NCBI RefSeq assembly: GCF_001637325.1
Contig: NZ_LRXL01000026.1
Coordinates: 248,001 to 312,000 of the forward strand
Length of the DNA: 64,000 nt
Reading direction: 5' to 3'
Source: Cochleicola gelatinilyticus
Lineage (GTDB): Bacteria; Bacteroidota; Bacteroidia; Flavobacteriales; Flavobacteriaceae
The position numbers were made by a program, and so were the translations under genes. A model generated the notes under the pieces. That model did no database searches. It was not told the origin of the DNA and was given only the letters and a program-made list of their open reading frames with translations. Position 1 is the stretch's first letter, and each line of letters begins with the position of its first letter. This document shows positions 31,969 to 41,538 of the stretch, piece by piece.

Positions 31969-34499
31969 TACTTTTTCTTCGCAGTAGTTTTTTTCTTAGC
32001 CGTGGTTTTCTTTTTGGCAGTCTTCTTCTTCTTGGTCGTTTTCTTCTTAGGTGCTTTCTTTTCTAAAATCGCCTGTGCTTCTTCTAACGTAATCTTTTCA
32101 GCTTTCGTTGTTTTTGGCAATTCTACTTTCGTTTTTCCTTTTATAAGGTTAAAACGACCCCAACGAGCTTTCTCTAAACGAATTCCTTCATCTGGCCATT
32201 CGTTAATAAGCTTATCTATTTCTTTTTGTTTTTTAACTTCAATAAGTTCTATAATATCTTCTTCGGAAAGATTATCGAAATCATATTTTTTATTCACGTT
32301 AATAAACATGTCATTCCATTTTATAAATGGACCAAATCTTCCTTTTCCTTTCTGAACCGGAAGTCCTTCGTATTCATAAATTGGGGCATCGGCTTTTTTC
32401 TTTTCTTCAATAAGTTCTTTTGCCAGTGTCATATCTACATCTAAAGGGTCTGTTCCCTTCGGAAGCGAAATAAACGTTTTTCCTAACCTTACGTACGGCC
32501 CAAACCTTCCGTTATTTACCTCTACTTCTTCTCCATCGTATACTCCTAAGGTTTTCGGAAGCTTAAACAAATCCATTACTTCTTCAAAAGTAACTAGGTG
32601 TAATTGTTGGTCGGGGCGTAAGCTTGCAAATTTTTTCTCTTCGTCATCTGGAGCTCCGATTTGCGCCATAGGTCCAAATTTTCCTAATCGCACTAACACA
32701 GGTCTCCCTGTTTCGGGATCATCTCCTAAAATACGTTCTCCACTTTCTCGGTCTGCATTTTCCTGTACATTTTCTACTTGCGGATGAAAGGTTCCGTAGA
32801 AATCTTTCATCATTTTTTTCCATTCTTCTTTGCCTTCTGCTATGTCATCGAAATCTTCTTCTACCTTGGCTGTAAAATTATAATCAAGAATGTTTCCGAA
32901 GTGATCCACTAAGAAATCGTTTACAATAAGCCCAACATCTGTCGGAACCAATTTCCCTTTGTCGGACCCTACAGTCTCAGTAAGTGATTGGTCTTTTAGC
33001 GTGTCGTTTTCTAACGTTAGCTGAAGATAGGTTCGCTCTGTCCCGTCGATTGTTCCTTTTTCCACATAGTTTCTACTAATTATGGTAGAAATTGTGGGAG
33101 CATAAGTAGAGGGTCGGCCGATACCCAATTCTTCGAGTTGCTTTACTAAAGAAGCTTCTGTAAAGCGATACGGAGGTCTTGTAAATCGTTCGGTCGCTGT
33201 AATATAATTATTATCTAGGTTGTCTCCTTTGCTTAATTTAGGCAACATTCCATCTTGTTCTTCGTCTTCGAAATCGGTTCCTTCGAGATACACTTTTAGA
33301 AAACCGTCGAATTTTATCATCTCTCCGTTTGCCGTGAATTGCTCTGAAACAGATGACTTTCCATTCACTGCGATCTTCACATTGGTACGTTCTAATTGCG
33401 CATCACTCATCTGAGATGCAAGAGTTCGTTTCCAGATAAGGTCGTACAAACGTTCTTGATCGCGATCTCCGCTAATGGAATGCAAAGACATATCGGTGGG
33501 ACGTATCGCCTCATGCGCTTCTTGAGCACCTTTCGATTTCCCTTTATAGTTTCGAGGTTTGCTGTATTCGCTTCCGTAGGATTTTGTGATTTCTTTTTCT
33601 GCCGCTGCTTTTGCATCGTTTGAAAGATTCACACTATCGGTTCTCATATAGGTAATGCGACCTGCTTCGTAGAGTCGTTGTGCGATCGTCATCGTTTTTC
33701 CTACTGAAAAATATAATTTTCGAGCTGCTTCCTGTTGAAGCGTCGATGTTGTAAAGGGTGCTGCTGGTGATTTTTTTGCTGGTTTTTTAGTTAAGTCTGC
33801 AATAGAATAAGATGCCCCTAGGTTCTTTTTTAGAAATTCTCGTGCTTCGTCTTCGGTATCGAAGTTCTTCGGAAGTTTTGCTTTAAAACTACTTCCGTCG
33901 GCAGTACTAAATTCTGCATCGATGCGGTAGGATCTAACAGGACTGAAAGCTTCTATTTCTCGCTCCCGCTCTACAATTAAACGTACAGCCACACTTTGAA
34001 CCCGGCCTGCTGAAAGCCCTCCTTTTACTTTTCTCCAAAGCACAGGAGACAATTCATATCCAACAAGACGATCTAATACGCGTCGTGCTTGTTGTGCATT
34101 TACAAGGTTATAGTCTATTTTTCTGGGATTCTCGATTGCTTTTAGAATTGCTGTTTTGGTGATCTCATGAAAAACGATTCTTTTGGTTTTTTCATCTTTA
34201 AGATCTAACTCTTCGGCTAAATGCCATGCAATTGCTTCTCCTTCTCGATCCTCATCACTCGCTAGCCAGACCATTTCAGCTTTCTTCGCAAGTGCCTTTA
34301 ATTCTTTTACAATGCTCTTCTTATCACTCGACACTATGTATTTAGGTGTAAAATCCCCATCAACATCCACACCCAATTCCTTGGAGGGTAAATCTGCAAT
34401 ATGCCCAAAACTTGAGGACACCTTGTAGTCTTTTCCGAGAAATTTTTCGATGGTTTTCGCTTTTGCGGGGGACTCAACAATTACTAAATTCTTTGCCAT
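31968..34499 (-). CDS. topA: DNA topoisomerase I
   Basis: 843 residues from the ATG at 34499 (M-A-K-N-L-V-I-V-E-S-P-A-K-A-K). The open frame continues upstream, but the -7 box at 34519-34526 would fall inside such an extension, so the shorter start is chosen. TOPRIM with E near 9 and D-E-D-R-E-G-E near 100; catalytic Tyr in the I-T-Y-M-R-T-D-S segment. Several C-terminal repeats and an unusually long K-K-x-T tail (about 820-843) replace the zinc fingers of the E. coli enzyme, as commonly seen in Bacteroidota. Relaxes negative supercoils. Confidence 0.97.
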   Translation of the reverse strand: MAKNLVIVESPAKAKTIEKFLGKDYKVSSSFGHIADLPSKELGVDVDGDFTPKYIVSSDKKSIVKELKALAKKAEMVWLASDEDREGEAIAWHLAEELDLKDEKTKRIVFHEITKTAILKAIENPRKIDYNLVNAQQARRVLDRLVGYELSPVLWRKVKGGLSAGRVQSVAVRLIVEREREIEAFSPVRSYRIDAEFSTADGSSFKAKLPKNFDTEDEAREFLKKNLGASYSIADLTKKPAKKSPAAPFTTSTLQQEAARKLYFSVGKTMTIAQRLYEAGRITYMRTDSVNLSNDAKAAAEKEITKSYGSEYSKPRNYKGKSKGAQEAHEAIRPTDMSLHSISGDRDQERLYDLIWKRTLASQMSDAQLERTNVKIAVNGKSSVSEQFTANGEMIKFDGFLKVYLEGTDFEDEEQDGMLPKLSKGDNLDNNYITATERFTRPPYRFTEASLVKQLEELGIGRPSTYAPTISTIISRNYVEKGTIDGTERTYLQLTLENDTLKDQSLTETVGSDKGKLVPTDVGLIVNDFLVDHFGNILDYNFTAKVEEDFDDIAEGKEEWKKMMKDFYGTFHPQVENVQENADRESGERILGDDPETGRPVLVRLGKFGPMAQIGAPDDEEKKFASLRPDQQLHLVTFEEVMDLFKLPKTLGVYDGEEVEVNNGRFGPYVRLGKTFISLPKGTDPLDVDMTLAKELIEEKKKADAPIYEYEGLPVQKGKGRFGPFIKWNDMFINVNKKYDFDNLSEEDIIELIEVKKQKEIDKLINEWPDEGIRLEKARWGRFNLIKGKTKVELPKTTKAEKITLEEAQAILEKKAPKKKTTKKKKTAKKKTTAKKKTTAKKK

Positions 34500-34518
34500 G
34501 TTCATTTTATTAGGGCTA

Positions 34519-34526
34519 CAAAAGTA
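34519..34526 (-). promoter_or_regulatory. -7 box of topA
   Basis: Minus strand TACTTTTG (TAnnTTTG), 20-27 bases before the preferred topA ATG; its position decides the start codon. Confidence 0.65.
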
Positions 34527-34643
34527 TATTATTTTTTTAACACGATATTTTAAATCTTCATTTTCTACAAATTTGTGATTTACAAAAACTGTGATTTGAT
34601 ACTGTTTCTTGCACATAATTAAATAGTAAGATTCTAAGCAAAC

Positions 34644-34674
34644 TTGCCATATCGCATTTAAAATTGTAATCTTG
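34644..34674 (+). promoter_or_regulatory. Probable promoter of the DUF4956-CotH-VTC cassette
   Basis: TTG (34644-34646), a 20-base gap, then TAATCTTG (34667-34674), one mismatch from TAnnTTTG. Leader of about 50 bases to the ATG at 34732. Confidence 0.55.
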
Positions 34675-34731
34675 CACAAAATTTACCATTACATAACCAT
34701 CTCGTAACATCAATTTATTGCAGCCTTTCTT

Positions 34732-35409
34732 ATGGAAGAATTATTAAATCAGTTCAACGCGAATTCAGAAGCTACTTTTTCTCTAATTAACTATTTGCTA
34801 AATATTGCCATATGTAGTGTTTTATTATTTATTCTCTCTTTTGTATATATCCGCTATGGCAAATCGATCTCTAATCGATCACAACTTTCTAAAGTACTTA
34901 TTGTAGTAGGGCTTACTACCTTTATTATTATTTCGATTGTAAAGTCCTCACTAGCCCTCTCTTTAGGTCTGGTAGGTGCCTTATCGATTGTTCGTTTTCG
35001 TACTGCGATAAAAGAACCAGAAGAATTAGGGTACTTTTTTATTGCAATTGCTATGGGATTAGGTATGGGTGCAGGACAACTCTACCCTACCATCGTAGGA
35101 TTTTTCGTTGTGTGCATTATTGTAATCGTACTTAACAAAAGAAATGTAAGGTCTGCCATTACCCAAAATCTTCTTATTGCTGTTCCAACCACAAACGAAC
35201 AAAAAACAAAAATCGCAGATCAAATTACAGATGTAATTATGAAGCAATCCAATCAAGTAGATTTAAAACGTTTAAAATTTAACGAGGATACAGTGCACTT
35301 AAATTTTCTTGTTAATGTATCTTCTATAAAAAAATTGAACACTATAAACGAGGACCTAATGGCAATAGACAATACAATGGACATAACGTTTATAGATACT
35401 CAATTATAA
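34732..35409 (+). CDS. DUF4956 membrane protein
   Basis: 225 residues. Four membrane spans (about 20-42, 57-78, 80-97, 107-133). The motif G-L-V-G-A-L-S-I-V-R-F-R-T-A-I-K-E-P-E-E-L marks DUF4956, which contains conserved polar residues between spans 3 and 4. A C-terminal cytoplasmic ferredoxin-like domain (about 140-225) follows, resembling the soluble domain of MgtC-like proteins. DUF4956 genes are known to sit beside VTC and CotH genes. First gene of the cassette. Confidence 0.88.
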   Translation: MEELLNQFNANSEATFSLINYLLNIAICSVLLFILSFVYIRYGKSISNRSQLSKVLIVVGLTTFIIISIVKSSLALSLGLVGALSIVRFRTAIKEPEELGYFFIAIAMGLGMGAGQLYPTIVGFFVVCIIVIVLNKRNVRSAITQNLLIAVPTTNEQKTKIADQITDVIMKQSNQVDLKRLKFNEDTVHLNFLVNVSSIKKLNTINEDLMAIDNTMDITFIDTQL

Positions 35410-35427
35410 TATGTGTAGTACTGAATT

Positions 35428-38400
35428 ATGAGGATTGAAAATAAAAAAAAACGGATTACAAATTCGACACTATTTTATTTTAGTGCAGGGATCCTTCTAT
35501 TAGTTACGCTAATCATTTTACACTTTACCTGGGGAGCTCCAAAAAAAGTAAACTTAGCAGTAGATGAGCTAGACACCCCTACCACACTCATTACCGAAAC
35601 AACCTACGAACGAATGATCGAGGCAGACATCAATCTCATTCATCGTGATTCAGAATTTTCGATATATGCGAATGAAGTTCGGGGCAAGGCAGAACTTATT
35701 TATGTGTATAAAGCGCCTTTATTAGGTCGTAAAAAAACCGATAAATTTTTTCTTCACCTCTTTATTAACGATTCATTAAAAACAAAATCAAGTTCTTCTA
35801 AAGAGCCTTTTCTCGGATTAGATTTTTTTCCATCAGACAACGCTACAGAGTACACCGTTGATGGAACCAAGTATATATTCTTTACTAGACAACTTCATCA
35901 CTATGCTTTCGAAGGAAAAGACATCCCTTTTAATGCAATAGAATATATTAATACTGGAAGATTTGCATCTGGCGAAGGACGTTCGCACGGTGTAAATGAT
36001 TTAAAAATTAGTGCTAAAAAAACAGAAGAGAGCATTAATAAGGAATCTGAACGTTTACTCTCCATTTACATTTCTGAGAAAAGTTATAACAAAATAAAAA
36101 CTCAACGAAAAGCCGCACTAGAAAAAGGCATCCTTTTTTCGGGTGATGATGATATTGTAAAAACAAAGGTAACGCTACAAGATGAAAATGGAACCACCGC
36201 CCCACTAAAAGCAGACTTGCGGTTAAAAGGCGACTTTACAGATCATTTAAAGCATCCCAATAAATGGTCGTATCGTGTTATTTTAGATGGAAATAAAACA
36301 CTCTTCGGAATGCGTAAATTCTCGGTACAACACCCACGTACCCGAAACTATAGCTGGGAGTGGCTGTTCAACAAATTGGTTAAAGATGCTGGGCTTATTG
36401 GACTTCGATATGAATTTGTACCCGCAAACCTTTATATTGATAGAAGCGGAAGTAACGAACCAATTTCTATGGGCTATATGGCTATTGAAGAATCGTTCGA
36501 TAAAATACTTATCGAAAACAATAACCGCAGAGAAGGCTTAATTCTTGGTTTTGAAGAATCTCTTATCTGGAACGACAGAGCCCAAAAGAACGAACTCAAC
36601 CTAGACATCGACGAAACAGCTGCCGATGGTGATTTTTATCGCGCAAATCTGCCTATTAAAGTTTATAATGAAAACAAAGTGCTTGGTGACCCTAAATTAA
36701 CTAAGCAGTTTGAGACTGCAAAAAGCTTGCTTGAAGGAGTACGAACTAAAAAATTAAAAGTCTCAGAAGTCTTCGATCTTGATAAATTAACCACATATGT
36801 CGCATTAGCGAACTTATTTGGAGGCAAACATGGATTGATTTTTCACAATCTAAGAATATATTACAATCCAGTAACTGGTAAATTAGAACCTGTTTCGTTC
36901 GATTCGAATGCGGGAAACAGACTCCTTGATCTAGCATATTTCCCATACGTATCTAATGATACGAAGTACGAGGAAATGCTAAACAAAAAACTTCGCCTTG
37001 TGAGTAGTGAAAGTTTTATTAAAAATCAAGTTCTTCCCTATGTGTCACAATTAGAACAACTAGACCGGCAAGTCATGTCTGAGTTCAATTGGAAAATAAA
37101 TCTTGCAGTCTTAGAACATAACAGCAACTTTATTAAAAAGAAACTCAATCCATCGAACACCCTTTTAACCAGTCTGGCCGATCATTCCAAAAATGTGATG
37201 AAGGTGAATGTAAAAAATGTTTCGGGTATGCCTATCGACATTACTGGTCTTACCCACGAAGACGGAAAAAAACTAGACAAGAATTTCCCTATTACTCGTC
37301 TTTTACCCGATGAGGAAAAGATAATTTCATTTCCGCTTAACAGATCGTTCGACAATGCATTTGTTTCAAAAAAAACAAAAAAAGCAGGTTTCAGATACCC
37401 GAAAGATGTGTCTAAATTGCGCATAATTCATCATATCCCGGGAATTTCTATCGAAAAATCTGTGATGATTGCTTCCTTTGGAAAAAACCCTAACTTAGAT
37501 GAGAATCTCGATAATTATTCCGACTTCCGAAGCAGTAACGCTACTACTTTTAAGTTCGTGAGTATTGACGATGCAACCCAAACCGTACGACTTAAAAAAG
37601 GATCTTTCGAAATACAACAAGACCTCAAAATTCCCGCTGGATACACCGTGATTATTGAGCCCGGATTCACCCTGGACTTAAAAAACAACGCTTCATTTAT
37701 CTCTTACAGTGCCATTGAAGCTAAAGGAACAAAAACACTACCTATTACATTTAAAAGCAGTAACAACTCGGGAGCTGGAATATTTGTTACCAACACCATC
37801 AAATCATCTACACTCGACCATTGTATCTTTATGAATCTTTCAAATCCCACCAACGACTTGTGGGAGTTATCGGGAGCGGTAAATTTTAACGAAAGTGAGG
37901 TCGCCATTTCAAACTCTGTATTTGAAGGCAATCGTTGTGAAGATGGACTAAATGTAATTCGCTCTAAATTTTCGGTGACAGATTGTACTTTTAAAAATAC
38001 ATTTTCAGATGCCTTCGACGGGGATTTTGTTGAGGGAAGCATTACCAATTCCTTATTTATTAACTCTGGTAACGACGGAATTGACGTCTCGGGAACTACA
38101 CTGTATTTAGAAAACATTCGTATTGAAAATCCTTCAGACAAGGCGATAAGCGCTGGTGAAGACAGCCAAATCACAGGAAAAAATATTCAGGTTACAGGAG
38201 GAGAAATTGGTATTGTAAGCAAAGATCTCTCTTCAGTTACGTTTGAAAATGTGATTATAAAAGACACCCATCTTGCCCTATCGGCTTTTCAGAAAAAAAC
38301 AGAATATGGCACAGGCACCCTTACCATTTCTGAAGCCACCTTGCAAAATAACGAACTGGACCACCTCATCGAAACCGGCTCACACCTTACACTCAACAAT

Positions 38401-38475
38401 ATCGCTGTTGAAACTGTAACCAATAATGTAATCGACAAAATGTATGGAAATGAATATGGGAAAAGCAGTCGATAA
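35428..38475 (+). CDS. CotH-kinase-like protein with C-terminal beta-helix
   Basis: 1015 residues. One N-terminal span (about 14-32) leaves the rest outside the cytoplasm. A CotH-type kinase domain covers about 190-560: L-R-L-K-G-D-F-T-D-H-L near 272, K-W-S-Y-R-V near 287, F-G-M-R-K-F-S-V-Q-H-P near 298, and V-S-F-D-S-N-A-G-N-R near 490. CotH proteins are atypical protein kinases. From about 690 to 1000 there is a right-handed beta-helix with repeated N-S-x-F-x-N-S-G-N-D-G-I-D-V-type turns, likely a surface carbohydrate- or polymer-binding scaffold. Downstream of DUF4956 by 18 bases and overlapping the VTC gene by 32. Confidence 0.85.
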   Translation: MRIENKKKRITNSTLFYFSAGILLLVTLIILHFTWGAPKKVNLAVDELDTPTTLITETTYERMIEADINLIHRDSEFSIYANEVRGKAELIYVYKAPLLGRKKTDKFFLHLFINDSLKTKSSSSKEPFLGLDFFPSDNATEYTVDGTKYIFFTRQLHHYAFEGKDIPFNAIEYINTGRFASGEGRSHGVNDLKISAKKTEESINKESERLLSIYISEKSYNKIKTQRKAALEKGILFSGDDDIVKTKVTLQDENGTTAPLKADLRLKGDFTDHLKHPNKWSYRVILDGNKTLFGMRKFSVQHPRTRNYSWEWLFNKLVKDAGLIGLRYEFVPANLYIDRSGSNEPISMGYMAIEESFDKILIENNNRREGLILGFEESLIWNDRAQKNELNLDIDETAADGDFYRANLPIKVYNENKVLGDPKLTKQFETAKSLLEGVRTKKLKVSEVFDLDKLTTYVALANLFGGKHGLIFHNLRIYYNPVTGKLEPVSFDSNAGNRLLDLAYFPYVSNDTKYEEMLNKKLRLVSSESFIKNQVLPYVSQLEQLDRQVMSEFNWKINLAVLEHNSNFIKKKLNPSNTLLTSLADHSKNVMKVNVKNVSGMPIDITGLTHEDGKKLDKNFPITRLLPDEEKIISFPLNRSFDNAFVSKKTKKAGFRYPKDVSKLRIIHHIPGISIEKSVMIASFGKNPNLDENLDNYSDFRSSNATTFKFVSIDDATQTVRLKKGSFEIQQDLKIPAGYTVIIEPGFTLDLKNNASFISYSAIEAKGTKTLPITFKSSNNSGAGIFVTNTIKSSTLDHCIFMNLSNPTNDLWELSGAVNFNESEVAISNSVFEGNRCEDGLNVIRSKFSVTDCTFKNTFSDAFDGDFVEGSITNSLFINSGNDGIDVSGTTLYLENIRIENPSDKAISAGEDSQITGKNIQVTGGEIGIVSKDLSSVTFENVIIKDTHLALSAFQKKTEYGTGTLTISEATLQNNELDHLIETGSHLTLNNIAVETVTNNVIDKMYGNEYGKSSR

Positions 38476-39166
38476 AAACGCTTATTACAACCTTCGTTTC
38501 GAACGAAAATTTGTATTCACCAACCAGTCTCTAGAAGATGTTCTTAATTTCACGGTACATACCAACTCATTTCTTTTTAGCGAGATCTTTCATGAACGAA
38601 CGGTAAATAATATCTATTTCGACGATGGCGATCTTACCTGTTACAAACAAAATGTTTCTGGAGTGGATATTCGCGAGAAATACCGATTACGCTGGTATGG
38701 AAAAGAGTTTCATGCCATCGAAAAATCGACGTTAGAAGTAAAGAAGAAATTTGGTGATGTGGGTGATAAAATTTCTTTTAAACTGAAAGATTTTAATGTT
38801 GACCTTCGCACCCAATCAGCAGACGCAGTTCACAATCAACTGTTACAACGTATTTCTGAAGAAAACAATCCTGCATTGCTGGGAAAACTTCAAAATTTAT
38901 TTCCTACTTTGTACAACAGTTACGATCGAAGGTATTTTTTATCGCAGTGCGGCAACTTCAGAATTACATTAGATTATCACATGAAGTTCTATAATCCGAA
39001 CTACGCTGATTTTTATGCTTCAGAAATGACTACCAATGACGTCGTGCTCGAATTAAAATACAATCGAGAACACGATGATGAAAGCAGACTACTAAGTCAG
39101 GAAATTAATTCCCGATTATCTAAAAACTCTAAATATGTACGTGGTGTGGAGGCTATTTCTTTTTAG
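38444..39166 (+). CDS. VTC-domain polyphosphate polymerase-like protein
   Basis: 240 residues, no membrane span. The VTC tunnel motifs are present: L-R-F-E-R-K-F-V near 18 (E-R-K), I-R-E-K-Y-R-L-R-W-Y near 77 (basic, phosphate-binding), L-E-V-K-K-K near 97, and V-V-L-E-L-K-Y-N near 200. These residues contact polyphosphate and nucleotide in yeast Vtc4, where the domain makes polyphosphate from ATP. Bacterial VTC homologues coupled with CotH and DUF4956 have unproven roles. Three possible starts (38444, 38450, 38456) all overlap the CotH stop. Confidence 0.86.
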   Translation: MEMNMGKAVDKNAYYNLRFERKFVFTNQSLEDVLNFTVHTNSFLFSEIFHERTVNNIYFDDGDLTCYKQNVSGVDIREKYRLRWYGKEFHAIEKSTLEVKKKFGDVGDKISFKLKDFNVDLRTQSADAVHNQLLQRISEENNPALLGKLQNLFPTLYNSYDRRYFLSQCGNFRITLDYHMKFYNPNYADFYASEMTTNDVVLELKYNREHDDESRLLSQEINSRLSKNSKYVRGVEAISF

Positions 39167-40007
39167 TCTATTTATAATAGGATACAGTTGCGAAAAAAGA
39201 TCTGAAATCGATCAAACTGCCACTCCTATATACTACCTCTATATTTCTCACACGCGCTTAGAAACGAACGACAGCATCTACAATAAGATTTACGGTATAG
39301 ATTTCGATCGATATTCGGCGACTCTTTTAGGAGGAGATCTTGCTAAAACAACGTTCGCTAATGACACAATACAAAACCATCTCGATGCGGTATTTAATTT
39401 TAAACATAAAGCAACACTTTGGAGCATTGGCAATCACGACAGAACCTCCAATGAAAAATTTAGAGCGCTAACAGGGAAAAATAAGTTTCACCACTATCAA
39501 CAAGACGATGCAAGCTTTATCACCTTAGACTCTCAAGACAGCTTGAGCTCGATCGTTGGAGCACAAAAAGAATTTCTTCTTACAACTCTCGACACCCTTA
39601 CAACCAAAAATGTTGTAATTCTATGTCATAAACTCATATTCATGGATAAGCACCATATCATGGATCCACTTATTAATGAAACTAGTAACGGAAGAAAGGG
39701 GGATTGTTTTTATTGCTTAAACCCGAACAACTTTCAAGCAGAAATATATCCTGAACTTTTAAAAATAAAAAACAAAGGCAAAAATATTTTTTGGATTGGA
39801 GGCGATCTGGGCTACAAAACATCATCTTTTGAATATGTCGACACAAACGGAATTACCTTTTTAGGAAATGGAGTGTGGCACCCGAGAGAAGAAAACAAAG
39901 CGCTGCTATTTAAAAATCAGGGTAACGAAATAACCTATCGATTTACTCATATCGACAGTCTGTTAAAGCATGAAAGCAACCCTAAATATTTCTTCGGAAA
40001 CAAATAA
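39135..40007 (+). CDS. Metallophosphoesterase-like lipoprotein
   Basis: 290 residues. Lipoprotein signal: a hydrophobic core then I-I-G-Y-S-C (C19). Calcineurin-type motifs are partly present: G-G-D-L (about 73-76), I-G-N-H-D (about 98-102), V-V-I-L-C-H (about 160) and I-G-G-D-L-G near the end. The first D-x-H motif and the final G-H-x-H motif are not obvious, so activity is uncertain. The start overlaps the VTC stop by 32 bases, tying it to the cassette. Probably faces the periplasm or surface. Confidence 0.75.
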   Translation: MYVVWRLFLFSLFIIGYSCEKRSEIDQTATPIYYLYISHTRLETNDSIYNKIYGIDFDRYSATLLGGDLAKTTFANDTIQNHLDAVFNFKHKATLWSIGNHDRTSNEKFRALTGKNKFHHYQQDDASFITLDSQDSLSSIVGAQKEFLLTTLDTLTTKNVVILCHKLIFMDKHHIMDPLINETSNGRKGDCFYCLNPNNFQAEIYPELLKIKNKGKNIFWIGGDLGYKTSSFEYVDTNGITFLGNGVWHPREENKALLFKNQGNEITYRFTHIDSLLKHESNPKYFFGNK

Positions 40008-40035
40008 TAAAAAACATTTTTCTGAAACAACATTT

Positions 40036-40632
40036 ATGAAACAATTCCTTTTTTCTATTAGTGTACTCATCCTGTTTTCTTGTTGTAGTTCTTCAGAAAA
40101 ATACACCGTGCTCACCACCCTTTCTGAAGCCGATACAGTAACTTGTGTCATTGAAATTCCAGCAGGTACTAATAAAAAGATTGAACAAAACAAACAAACC
40201 TATCGTTTTGAGATCGATCAACGGGATGGCAAAGACCGAGTGATTCAATTCCTGCCCTACCCTGGAAATTACGGATACATTGCAGGCACTTATTCCGATC
40301 CTGAGAAAGGTGGCGATGGTGACGCACTAGATGTTTTGGTGATTGCCGAAACCCTTCCGTCGGGCACAATTTTACAAACCATTCCCTTAGGTGTTTTAAA
40401 ACTTATAGATGATGGAGAAGAAGATTATAAAATTCTTGCCATTCCTTCAGATCCTGCTTTGCAAACAGTGACGGCTAAAACCTTTAGTGAATTTAAAAGC
40501 AACTATCCACAGGCTGTTGAGATTATTCAGCTTTGGTTTTTAAATTATGACACAGAACCTATTAAAGTTTTAGGCTGGGGTGATGAGATCGAAGCTCTTT
40601 CAGAAATAAAGAAAACAATTGTTGTTATATAG
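40036..40632 (+). CDS. Inorganic pyrophosphatase lipoprotein
   Basis: 198 residues from the ATG at 40036. Lipoprotein signal F-S-C-C-S-S (lipid on C16 or C17), then a family I soluble pyrophosphatase: Y-P-G-N-Y-G-Y-I near 75, D-G-D-A-L-D-V-L-V near 95 with the metal aspartates, and D-G-E-E-D-Y-K near 130 with further ligands. All main catalytic residues appear present. Exported lipid-anchored pyrophosphatase is unusual, since the classic enzyme is cytosolic, and it follows a phosphoesterase-like lipoprotein and a VTC gene. Confidence 0.9.
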   Translation: MKQFLFSISVLILFSCCSSSEKYTVLTTLSEADTVTCVIEIPAGTNKKIEQNKQTYRFEIDQRDGKDRVIQFLPYPGNYGYIAGTYSDPEKGGDGDALDVLVIAETLPSGTILQTIPLGVLKLIDDGEEDYKILAIPSDPALQTVTAKTFSEFKSNYPQAVEIIQLWFLNYDTEPIKVLGWGDEIEALSEIKKTIVVI

Positions 40633-40646
40633 CACTAAAAATAACC

Positions 40647-41423
40647 TTAAAGCTTTAAAGTTTCATTGTTCATTTCAAAATCTGTTTCTTCAAAACCTAC
40701 AGTGTCTTTATACACATAATACATAGCTATATGTACATACGAGACCGTTGCTAGAATACCAATACCGCAAGCAATAATTCCCAGTTCAGCAATAAGCCCC
40801 GAAACCAGCATCATGGCAAAAAGCAATAACCAGAATTTATTTCCAAGTTTAAATGATGCTTTAAGTAGTTCCGAAACAGTTAGTTTGGGATTAAACGCTA
40901 AGATTACAATAGCTAAATTTAAAGGGACTATTACATAAAATAAAGGAAGGTAGCACAAGAGCATTGCTGCAATAGATATTCCCACAACAGCGAGTTGAAG
41001 CATAAAAATTTTCATGAAAGTTGCTTCTTTTATAAAACTAAAATAGCCCCCGATAGGTTCTTGTATGCCCATATCTTCTTTTTTACAAAGCCTGAAGAAA
41101 TGGACCGTTATTGAGGTTACAAAAACCTGAAGGACTAAAATAAGTGCAAATACAAGGATAAAATAACCAATCATCCACACCACAGGAAACGCAACAAAAG
41201 GATTAAATTCACTTGCATACGTTGTTTCTTGTGCATTTAGTAATAGAGGGATCAGCGGTGCATATACAATGAGAAGAATAGGGAGAACCACCGCAATAGA
41301 CAGTAATATATGGATCAATCCTTCGACCCATATTTTTTTAAAAAGTTCAAAACTTTTGGAAAGCACATCACCAAAATCGAAAGTCGTAGCTCGTTCAATT
41401 CGTTGAAAAATGGTTGTCTTCAT
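40647..41423 (-). CDS. Multi-span membrane protein, unknown function
   Basis: 258 residues with about six membrane spans grouped in pairs (about 35-60, 75-100, 120-140, 145-165, 185-210, 215-240) after a short soluble N-terminus (F-D-F-G-D-V-L-S-K-S-F). It resembles the membrane proteins annotated as DUF4013-like or glycerophosphodiester-phosphodiesterase membrane-domain-like, but I cannot fix the family. Transcribed opposite to the pyrophosphatase and divergently from miaB. Confidence 0.7.
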   Translation of the reverse strand: MKTTIFQRIERATTFDFGDVLSKSFELFKKIWVEGLIHILLSIAVVLPILLIVYAPLIPLLLNAQETTYASEFNPFVAFPVVWMIGYFILVFALILVLQVFVTSITVHFFRLCKKEDMGIQEPIGGYFSFIKEATFMKIFMLQLAVVGISIAAMLLCYLPLFYVIVPLNLAIVILAFNPKLTVSELLKASFKLGNKFWLLLFAMMLVSGLIAELGIIACGIGILATVSYVHIAMYYVYKDTVGFEETDFEMNNETLKL

Positions 41424-41479
41424 ATAACGTTGGTTATTTTTATAAAAGCGGTAAAGCTATAAAAAAGAAATCTGCCAGA

Positions 41480-41510
41480 TTGTCATAAGTGCATAAAATT
41501 TGTATCTTTG
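41480..41510 (+). promoter_or_regulatory. miaB promoter
   Basis: TTG (41480-41482), 20-base gap, TATCTTTG (41503-41510): a full Bacteroidota promoter. Transcription should start near 41514-41517, so miaB starts further upstream are excluded. Confidence 0.85.
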
Positions 41511-41538
41511 CATGTTCATTGATACAGGAATAGAAACT

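Noticed and set aside
34500-34679. N-terminal extension of topoisomerase I by 60 residues
   Set aside because: The extra part has no counterpart in the family and contains the promoter box TACTTTTG.
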